The notes under the pieces are model-generated. The model was not told the origin of the DNA, did no database searches, and saw only the letters and a list, made by a program, of their open reading frames with translations. From Curtobacterium flaccumfaciens pv. betae (GTDB lineage Bacteria; Actinomycetota; Actinomycetes; Actinomycetales; Microbacteriaceae): 64,000 bases of DNA. Of this stretch, positions 58,010 to 64,000 are shown piece by piece. Position 1 is the stretch's first letter; the number at the start of each line of letters is the position of its first letter. Where the stretch lies: contig NZ_JAPJDC010000001.1 in assembly GCF_026241855.1 (NCBI RefSeq), forward strand, positions 2,418,001 through 2,482,000. The letters are read 5' to 3'. The translations under genes were made by a program, and so were the position numbers.

Positions 58010-59167
58010 TCAGGCGCGCGCGGACCGGATCCGCTCGGTGAACGCAGCGTGCAGCGGGTGCTCCGCAGCGAGACCGGTGATCTGCGTGGCGACGTCCGCG
58101 TCGGACGCGTCCGACGCCAGCAGCGCCTGCAGTTCGACGCTCTGCTCGTCGTCCGCGACGTCGAAGCGGAGCGCCGCGGCCATCGCGTCGAGGAGCGCCG
58201 TGGGCTCGGTGCCGTCCTCGGCCAGCGCGGCGGCGGGCGAGACGAACCGCTCGTCACGCGACAGCTTGCGGAGCGGCTGGCGGCCGACGCGGGTCACCGT
58301 GTCGGGCAGGTGCGGGTTCTCGAACCGGCCGATGATCGCCTGCACGTACGCGCGGTGCACCTCGGGGTCGAGCTCGTGCCGGCGGATGAGCAGGTCGCTC
58401 GTCTCGGCGAGCACGGACTCGAGCTCGGAGCGCACGGCGGGGATCGCGATGGCGTCCGAGATCTTGTCGGCCCCGGCGACGAAGCCGTGGTAGGCGACGG
58501 TGGCGTGCCCGGTGTTCACCGTGAAGAGCTTGCGCTCGATCGACGCCGCGAGGCCGTCGACGTAGTGCGCGCCGGGGATCTCCGGCTCGTTCCCACCGAA
58601 CGGCGTGCGGTCGATGGCCCACTCGAAGTAGGTCTCGACGGTGACGTCGAGTCCGCCACCCTCGGGCTGTGCGGGCACGATGCGGTCGACGGCGGTGTTC
58701 GCGAAGACGGCCTTGGCCAGGGCGGCGTCGCGGCCGTCCTCGGGCAGGGCGGCGACGATGAACTCGCGCAGCCGGTCCGTGGCGTTCAGCGCGTTCTCGC
58801 ACGCCATGACGGCGATCGGTGCGGCGTCCGCGTCACGGGCGACGAGCGCGCGCGCGATGACCGGGGCGATGAACCTCAGGACGTTCGGGCCCACGGCGCA
58901 CGTGACGATCGCTGCGGTCGCGATCTCGGCGACCACGCCGTCCTCGTCCTGCGCGCTGTTCAGTGCGCGGAAGTTCGTGACCTCGTGGTCCTGGGCGCCG
59001 GCCCCGACCTCGTGCACGGTGTACGAGTCGGCTGCGGCCAGGGCGTCGATGAGCGGGGCGGCGACGTCGGCGAAGACGACCTCGTACCCGGCCTCGTGGA
59101 GCAGGAGCCCGACGAAGCCGCGGCCGATGTTGCCGGCGCCGAAGTGGACGGCGGTGCTGGTGCTCAC
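58010..59167 (-). CDS. mtlD: Mannitol-1-phosphate 5-dehydrogenase
   Basis: NAD-dependent enzyme of 385 residues that oxidises mannitol-1-phosphate, made by the PTS on uptake, to fructose-6-phosphate. VHFGAGNIGRGFVG (about residues 7-20) is the NAD-binding loop. FTVNTGHATVAYHG carries the catalytic-site Lys/His region of polyol-specific long-chain dehydrogenases in its usual form. GTG 59167 overlaps the mtlF stop (GTGA), so the two are translationally coupled. It is the last gene of the mannitol operon. Confidence 0.94.
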   Translation of the reverse strand: MSTSTAVHFGAGNIGRGFVGLLLHEAGYEVVFADVAAPLIDALAAADSYTVHEVGAGAQDHEVTNFRALNSAQDEDGVVAEIATAAIVTCAVGPNVLRFIAPVIARALVARDADAAPIAVMACENALNATDRLREFIVAALPEDGRDAALAKAVFANTAVDRIVPAQPEGGGLDVTVETYFEWAIDRTPFGGNEPEIPGAHYVDGLAASIERKLFTVNTGHATVAYHGFVAGADKISDAIAIPAVRSELESVLAETSDLLIRRHELDPEVHRAYVQAIIGRFENPHLPDTVTRVGRQPLRKLSRDERFVSPAAALAEDGTEPTALLDAMAAALRFDVADDEQSVELQALLASDASDADVATQITGLAAEHPLHAAFTERIRSARA

Positions 59168-59601
59168 TCGTTGACCTCGCCGAGGATCGACAGGATCGCA
59201 GCGGTGTCGGCCGCGTCGGTGAGCTTCTGGACCTCGTCCTCGTCGGAGAACACGATCGCGATCTTCGACAGGATGTCGAGGTGCTCGTTGTTCACGCCGG
59301 CGATGCCGACGACGAAGCGCACGGGGTTGCCGTCCCAGTCGATCGGGCTGGCGTAGCGGATGAACGACAGGGCGGACGACTTGATGGCGTCCTTCGCGTC
59401 GTTGGTGCCGTGCGGGATGGCGAGGAAGTTGCCCATGTAGGTGGACACGCTCTTCTCACGCTCGAGCATGGCCGGGTAGTAGTCGGCCGTGACCGCGCCC
59501 GCAGCCTCGAGGATCTCGGCCGCCTCCTTCATCGCTTCCGACTTGGTCGGCGCGGTGTCCTCGGTGTGGATGCGGATCTGGCTCTCCTGCAGGACGGGCA
59601 T
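59164..59601 (-). CDS. mtlF: PTS mannitol-specific EIIA component
   Basis: Phosphocarrier of 145 residues. It passes phosphate from HPr to the IIB domain of MtlA. The phosphorylated His is in FLAIPHGTND (about residue 64), and the following segment FIRYASPIDWDGNPVRFVVGI is typical of the mannitol/fructose EIIA family. It starts 88 nt after the mtlA stop, beyond a hairpin, and overlaps mtlD at its end. Confidence 0.93.
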   Translation of the reverse strand: MPVLQESQIRIHTEDTAPTKSEAMKEAAEILEAAGAVTADYYPAMLEREKSVSTYMGNFLAIPHGTNDAKDAIKSSALSFIRYASPIDWDGNPVRFVVGIAGVNNEHLDILSKIAIVFSDEDEVQKLTDAADTAAILSILGEVNE

Positions 59602-59631
59602 CGGGGGTTCTCCTTGTGTTGAGGACGAGAT

Positions 59632-59660
59632 GGAGGGGACGGGTCAGCCCCGTCCCCTCC
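59632..59660 (-). terminator. Intercistronic hairpin between mtlA and mtlF
   Basis: A 12-bp perfect stem (59632-59643 with 59649-59660) with a 5-nt loop lies 30 nt after the mtlA stop codon. It may partly terminate or protect the mtlA message, so that mtlA and mtlF-mtlD are made in different amounts. Confidence 0.7.
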
Positions 59661-59689
59661 GATACTGCACTTCGTTACTGGTTGTGGCG

Positions 59690-61237
59690 TTACTGGTTCT
59701 TCAGCTGCTCGACGACCTGGTCGTACTGCGGAGCGTTCATGAAGTTGCCGACCGACACGTGCTGCGCGTTCGGGTTCTTCTGCTTCGCGCGGTCCGTCAG
59801 TTCTTCCTGCGTGATGATCAGGTCCTCGTCACCGGACAGGTTCGCGATCGCCTTGTTGGAGACCGTGACCCCTTCGATGCCCGCCTTCTTGATCTTGTTG
59901 CGCAGGACGCTGGCGCCCATCGCGCTCGAGCCCATGCCGGCGTCGCAGGCGAAGACCAGGTTCTGGACCTTCGTCGCCGTCGCCGTGCTCGCCGAGCCGA
60001 CGCCGCCGAGGGAGGCCTCGGCCTCTTCCTCGTTGGCCGGGGAGTTGTTGCCGAGCAGACCGGCGGTCGCCGCGTTGACGTCGCGGCCCTTGTTGGCCTG
60101 GAGCTTCGCCATGGCGGCGCTCATGTCTCCGTCGTTGCCTGCGGCGCGGTCGCGCTTGCGGGTGGCGAGGAGGAAGAACGCGGCGACCGCGAACGTCACC
60201 GCCGCCGAGAACACGACCGACAGGATGACGCCGACGAAGCTGTCACGGGGCGTGTTGCCGAGCACCGCGATGATCGAGCCCGGAGACGCCGGAGCGGTCA
60301 GGCCCGAGTTGAAGATGACGTTCGTCAGCACGCCGGTGCCACCACCGAGGATGACGGCGATGAACAGGACCGGCTTCTGCAGCACGTACGGGAAGTAGAT
60401 CTCGTGGATGCCACCGAAGAACTGGATGATGATCGCGCCGGGAGCGGTCGAACGGGCGATGCCCATGCCGAAGAAGGAGAAGGCGAGCAGGATGCCGAGG
60501 CCCGGACCGGGGTTCGCCTCGAGCAGGAAGAGGATCGACTTGCCCGACTCCTTGACCTGGTCGACGCCGAGCTGGTCGAGCACACCGTGGTTGATGGCGT
60601 TGTTCAGGAAGAACACCTTGGCCGGCTCGATGAAGACGCTGGCCAGGGGCAGGAGGGAGTGCGTGATGAGGAACTCCACCGCGACACCGAGCGCGTCGGC
60701 GATACCGGTGAAGACCTTCGACAGCCAGAAGAACCCGGCCAGGAACAACCCGAACCCGAGGATGCCCGCGGAGTAGTTGTTGACCAGCATCTCGAAGCCC
60801 GGCTTGATCTTGCCGTCCCACAGGCGGTCCATCTGCTTGACCAGGTAGGCGCCGAGGGGGCCACAGATCATCGCACCGAGGATCATCGTCGTACCGGAGC
60901 CGAGGATGACACCCATCGCGAAGATCGAACCGACGACGGCACCGCGGGTCTCGTAGACCATGCGGCCACCCTGGATCGCGATCGCGAGCGGGATGAGGTA
61001 CGTCAGGATCGGGCCGACGACGCCGACGACGCTCCCGTCGCGGGAACCGCCGAGCGCCGCGACCGGCGTCCAGCCGTCCGGGATGAAGAAGGCCGTGATG
61101 ATGCCCCACGCGATGAAGATCGCGATGTTGGGCATGACCATGCCGGAGAGGAACGTGCCGAACTTCTGAACGGCGACGCGTGCGCCGCCCCGCGACTTCG
61201 CGGGTGCGTCGGGCGCTGCAACGGACGACGTTGTCAT
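59690..61237 (-). CDS. mtlA: PTS mannitol-specific EIICB component
   Basis: Mannitol permease and phosphotransferase of 515 residues. The membrane IIC domain (about 20-345) has the family segments FGTFLSGMVMPNIAIFIAWG near its start and FFGGIHEIYFPYV with the substrate-site Glu. After an Ala/Glu-rich linker, the IIB domain (about 425-515) carries the phosphorylated Cys in FACDAGMGSSAMGA. The IIA domain is a separate protein (mtlF), as in many Gram-positive bacteria. ATG 61237 lacks a good ribosome-binding site, but the N-terminus fits the family. Confidence 0.95.
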   Translation of the reverse strand: MTTSSVAAPDAPAKSRGGARVAVQKFGTFLSGMVMPNIAIFIAWGIITAFFIPDGWTPVAALGGSRDGSVVGVVGPILTYLIPLAIAIQGGRMVYETRGAVVGSIFAMGVILGSGTTMILGAMICGPLGAYLVKQMDRLWDGKIKPGFEMLVNNYSAGILGFGLFLAGFFWLSKVFTGIADALGVAVEFLITHSLLPLASVFIEPAKVFFLNNAINHGVLDQLGVDQVKESGKSILFLLEANPGPGLGILLAFSFFGMGIARSTAPGAIIIQFFGGIHEIYFPYVLQKPVLFIAVILGGGTGVLTNVIFNSGLTAPASPGSIIAVLGNTPRDSFVGVILSVVFSAAVTFAVAAFFLLATRKRDRAAGNDGDMSAAMAKLQANKGRDVNAATAGLLGNNSPANEEEAEASLGGVGSASTATATKVQNLVFACDAGMGSSAMGASVLRNKIKKAGIEGVTVSNKAIANLSGDEDLIITQEELTDRAKQKNPNAQHVSVGNFMNAPQYDQVVEQLKNQ

Positions 61238-61305
61238 GTGCGGTGACTTTCTGTGTGGTGGAGCTGCTGCGTGGTGATGGGAGGGGTGGTGCTGGGGGTG
61301 GTGGC

Positions 61306-62964
61306 TCAGGCGGCGTGCGTCGCGGCCGCGGCAGCGGACTTCGCGGCCGCCGCCGTGCTCGCGGCGAGTGCCGCCGTCGCCATCTCGCGGGCCTGTTCGA
61401 GCGTGTAGCGACCGAGTTCGGCGCGCACGTCGGCCAGGGCCGCGGGGGTCATCGAGAGGGTGGTGGCGCCGAGACCGACCAGGACGACGGCGAGCAGCGG
61501 GTCGGCTGCTGCCTCGCCGCAGATCCCGACGGCCTTGCCGGCGGTGGCGCCCGCGGTGCCGAGCTGCGCGACGAGGCGCAGGACGGCGGGGTGCCACGGG
61601 TCCTGGTAGGACGCGACGGTGCCGAGCATGCGGTCGGCGGCCATCGTGTACTGGGTCAGGTCGTTCGTGCCGATCGACACGAAGTCGGCATTCTGGAACA
61701 CCTGCTCGGCCATCAGCGCGAGCGACGGCACCTCGGCCATGACACCCGCGGTGCGGATGCCGAGTTCGCGGGCCAGGGTGACGAAGTACTCGGTCTCCTC
61801 GGCGTCGGCGACCATCGGGGCCATGACCCACAGGTCGGCCTCGGTCGCGGCGTCGGCCTGCGCGAGCGCGGTGAGCTGGTCACGCAGGACCTCGGGGTGG
61901 TTCCGCAGGGCACGCAGGCCGCGGCGCCCGAGGGCCGGGTTCTCCTCGTCCTTGTCGGTGAGGAACGGCAGCGGCTTGTCTGCGCCGGCGTCGAGCGCGC
62001 GCACGACGACCTTCTTGCCAGGGAACGCCGCGAGGAGCTGACGGTACGACTCGGTCTGCTCGTCGACCGTGGGGGCCTTGGGCGAGTCGAGGAAGAGGAA
62101 CTCGGTGCGGAAGAGCCCCACGCCCTCCGCACCGAGAGCAACGGCGCCGGCGGCGTCGGCGGGGCTGCCGAGGTTCGCGAGCAGGGGCACGACGTGGCCG
62201 TCGGCGAGCGCACCCGCGGTGAGCGGTGCTGCTGCGGCGGCGAGGCGGTCGGCGATGCGCTGGTCGACCTCGGCCACGAGCGCGTCGGACGGGTCGGTCG
62301 AGACGGTGCCGGCCACGGCGTCGACGACGACGTGGACGCCGTCGGCCAGGTCGTCGGCACCGGTCACACCGACGATGGCGGTGATGCCCTTGGCACGGGC
62401 GAGGATCGCGGTGTGCGAGGTCGGGCCGCCGTCACGGGTGACGAGAGCCAGGACCTTCTCGAGGTCGAGCAGCGCGGTGTCCGCCGGGGCGAGGTCGCGG
62501 GCGACGAGGACGAAGGGGGTGTCCGACTCGGGGACGCCGGGGGCGTGCACGCCGCGGAGCTTGGCGATGATGCGCTGGGCGACGTCGTCGAGGTCGGCCG
62601 CGCGCTCCCCCATGTAGCCGCCCATGCCGACGAGCAGGTCGCGGAACTGGGCGAACGCCTCGTACACGGCACGCTCGGCGTTGGTGCCGCCGTCGATGCG
62701 GGTGTGCACGTCGTCGAGGAGCGTCGGGTCCTGCGCCATGAGCGCCTGGGCCTCGAGCACGGCCTGTGCGTCGCCACCGGCGAGCTGTCCGCGCTTGTTG
62801 AGGTCGTCCGCCACGGCGGCCAGTGCGTCGTGCACGGCCTGCTTCGCGTCGTCCGCCGAGCCCACCAGGGCGTCCTTCGACGGTTCGCCGAGCGGGTCAG
62901 CCATCCGGAGCACGGGGCCGTGGGCAACGCCACGGCCGACGCCGGTGCCGAGCAGTTCGGACAT
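61306..62964 (-). CDS. ptsI: Phosphoenolpyruvate--protein phosphotransferase (PTS enzyme I)
   Basis: General PTS enzyme of 552 residues. It takes phosphate from PEP and gives it to HPr. The phosphorylated His is in GGPTSHTAILAR (about 183-194). The PEP-binding barrel has GLFRTEFLFL, DAGADKPLPF and SIGTNDLTQYTMAADR, and the catalytic Cys is in AVGICGEAAADP. ATG 62964 follows AAGGAG at 7 nt. An Ala-rich tail closes the protein. The gene for HPr is not in the window. Located upstream of mtlA, it may be co-expressed with the mannitol genes and it is divergent from the DeoR regulator. Confidence 0.96.
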   Translation of the reverse strand: MSELLGTGVGRGVAHGPVLRMADPLGEPSKDALVGSADDAKQAVHDALAAVADDLNKRGQLAGGDAQAVLEAQALMAQDPTLLDDVHTRIDGGTNAERAVYEAFAQFRDLLVGMGGYMGERAADLDDVAQRIIAKLRGVHAPGVPESDTPFVLVARDLAPADTALLDLEKVLALVTRDGGPTSHTAILARAKGITAIVGVTGADDLADGVHVVVDAVAGTVSTDPSDALVAEVDQRIADRLAAAAAPLTAGALADGHVVPLLANLGSPADAAGAVALGAEGVGLFRTEFLFLDSPKAPTVDEQTESYRQLLAAFPGKKVVVRALDAGADKPLPFLTDKDEENPALGRRGLRALRNHPEVLRDQLTALAQADAATEADLWVMAPMVADAEETEYFVTLARELGIRTAGVMAEVPSLALMAEQVFQNADFVSIGTNDLTQYTMAADRMLGTVASYQDPWHPAVLRLVAQLGTAGATAGKAVGICGEAAADPLLAVVLVGLGATTLSMTPAALADVRAELGRYTLEQAREMATAALAASTAAAAKSAAAAATHAA

Positions 62965-63215
62965 TCGAGACTCCTTCATCTCACACGCGCTTGCGGTGGG
63001 GTGGATCGTTCGGTGCACACGACACGGGAACGGACCACGCCCGTGCGGCTGAGCAGCACACTACCCCGCTTCGCGTTGACAAACAAACACATCCGGGGAT
63101 AAAAATGCAGAAACAGATGCCCGTTTGCGTCTGGCGGATCGAACGCAGGGGACGACATCGCGCATGTCGTGCCCGAGCATGTCCGTTCCGTTCCGACCCG
63201 AGACGACGAGGTCCG
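62965..63215. promoter_or_regulatory. ptsI / deoR-type regulator divergent promoter region
   Basis: 251-nt spacer with the most A/T-rich stretch in the window (63076-63120). TTGACA at 63076-63081 is a perfect -35 consensus on the plus strand. It is followed 18 nt later by ATAAAAAT, a near -10 match, giving the regulator a leader of about 105 nt. Short AAAC/GTTT inverted pairs around 63082-63128 could be operators of the DeoR-family protein, suggesting autoregulation and control of ptsI. Confidence 0.65.
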
Positions 63216-63986
63216 ATGTACGCACCAGAACGCCACCAGCGCATCGTCGAGCAGGCGCGCGCGCAGGGCCGAGTGGACGTCAAGGACCTGGCCGAGCTGC
63301 TCGCCGTCACGCCCGAGACCATCCGCCGCGACCTGACGAGCCTCGAGCGCCGCGGCCTCGTCCGTCGTGCGCACGGCGGTGCGATCCCCGTCGAGCGGAT
63401 CACCCTGCACCCCGGCGTCGGCGACCGCGGCGGGATCAACCAGACCGAGAAGATGGTCATCGCCGAGGCCGCCCTGGCGGAACTGCCGGAGAACGGCTCG
63501 ATCATGATCGACGCCGGCACCTCGACCATCTGCCTCGCCGAGCTGCTGCCGACCGACCGCGGGCTGACAGTCGTCACGCACTCGCTCCCCGTCGCCACCG
63601 CCGTCGCGAACCGCCCGGGCATCGACCTGCACCTGCTCGGCGGCAACATCCGCAGCGACTCCCTGGCCGGCGTCGGCACCTGGACGCACCAGCTCATCGG
63701 CATGGTCAGCGTCGATGTCGCCTTCATCAGCATCAACGGCATCACGCCGGAGCGCGGTCTGACGACCCACAACATGGCCGAGGCCGCCGTGAAGAGCGCG
63801 ATGATCAAGTCCGCACGACGGAGCATCCTGCTCGCCGACCACACCAAGTTCGGCCGCGAGGAGTTCGGTCGCGTCGCCCCGCTCGCCGCGATCGACACGA
63901 TCATCACCGACCCCGCCGTCAACCTCGACCTGGTCCGCGAGGTCGAGGCCGCCGGCACCGAGGTCTTCTGGCCCGGCCGACCCTGA
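63216..63986 (+). CDS. DeoR family transcriptional regulator
   Basis: Sugar-phosphate-responsive repressor of 256 residues. The N-terminal DeoR helix-turn-helix is ERHQRIVEQARAQGRVDVKD (about 5-24) followed by TPETIRRDLTSLERRGLV. The C-terminal sensor domain, related to ribose-5-phosphate isomerase, has MIDAGTSTICLAELL and TTHNMAEAAVKSAMI. Divergence from ptsI resembles the SugR/FruR arrangement of corynebacteria, where such proteins repress PTS genes (family knowledge). ATG 63216 has GAGG upstream. The genes it probably leads, for example a sugar-phosphate kinase and PTS transporter, lie beyond the window edge. Confidence 0.9.
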   Translation: MYAPERHQRIVEQARAQGRVDVKDLAELLAVTPETIRRDLTSLERRGLVRRAHGGAIPVERITLHPGVGDRGGINQTEKMVIAEAALAELPENGSIMIDAGTSTICLAELLPTDRGLTVVTHSLPVATAVANRPGIDLHLLGGNIRSDSLAGVGTWTHQLIGMVSVDVAFISINGITPERGLTTHNMAEAAVKSAMIKSARRSILLADHTKFGREEFGRVAPLAAIDTIITDPAVNLDLVREVEAAGTEVFWPGRP

Positions 63987-64000
63987 CCGTGCCCCGTTCC

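Noticed and set aside
1..64000. tRNA, rRNA, prophage, insertion sequence, integrase or attachment site
   Set aside because: No cloverleaf, transposase, integrase, terminal repeats or phage structural gene was found on either strand. The toxin-immunity region looks shuffled by local duplication and recombination, not by a recognisable mobile element.

Overview
The window reads as chromosomal DNA of a high-GC Gram-positive actinobacterium, most likely a Microbacteriaceae member of the Curtobacterium type (family-level inference, no search was run). Reasons: very high GC with G/C in third codon positions, many GTG starts, an AccD/AccE/AccA3-type acyl-CoA carboxylase, an ESX-like type VII secretion locus, and at least fourteen genes with a TANNNT -10 box only 6-8 nt before the start codon, the layout of leaderless actinobacterial mRNAs. 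No rRNA, tRNA, CRISPR array, prophage or insertion sequence was seen.

Layout. 0.2-12 kb: purE and purK, unusually separated by a secreted GH6 glycoside hydrolase with three C-terminal repeats and a glycosyltransferase; then cell-surface genes (GtrA, two multi-TM glycosyltransferase-like proteins, UDP-glucose dehydrogenase), a PH-domain membrane protein and BirA. 12.2-16.3 kb: acyl-CoA carboxylase genes accD, an accE fused to the back half of maf, and accA3 (BirA, next door, biotinylates AccA3). 16.3-17.5 kb: an AbiEi/DUF559-type nuclease-like gene between two long, related palindromes. 17.5-29.2 kb: a nucleoside uptake and salvage cluster (BMP lipoprotein, ABC ATPase, two permeases, cytidine deaminase, thymidine phosphorylase, adenosine deaminase, purine nucleoside phosphorylase, sugar-phosphate mutase) with an inserted PTS IIA-IIB pair that has no IIC. 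29.4-32 kb: manC and a GT4 mannosyltransferase-like gene, divergent. 32-35.5 kb: sdhCDAB. 35.6-40.5 kb: a TNT-like protein, four tandem DUF805 proteins, an MDR oxidoreductase and an unknown gene.

40.5-57.9 kb is the most interesting part. A divergent ESX-like locus carries on one side (minus strand) a WXG100 protein, an ESAT-6-like protein, a small helical partner, a 748-residue effector ending in a TNT (NAD+ glycohydrolase-like) domain and its overlapping candidate immunity gene. On the other side (plus strand) lie FHA protein, DUF6177-like protein, single-TM protein, EccD, a ParA/MinD-like ATPase, the three-ATPase EccC, a small protein and a second MinD-like ATPase. No EccB, EccE or mycosin is present. 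Downstream of the effector lies a graveyard of toxin-immunity turnover: two broken immunity copies, an orphan TNT tail, three copies of an unrecognised small protein family and a stand-alone TNT-like gene that is a paralogue of one at 35.6 kb.

58-64 kb: mannitol PTS (mtlA, mtlF, mtlD), general PTS enzyme I (ptsI) and a divergent DeoR-type regulator, probably the start of a PTS sugar regulon.
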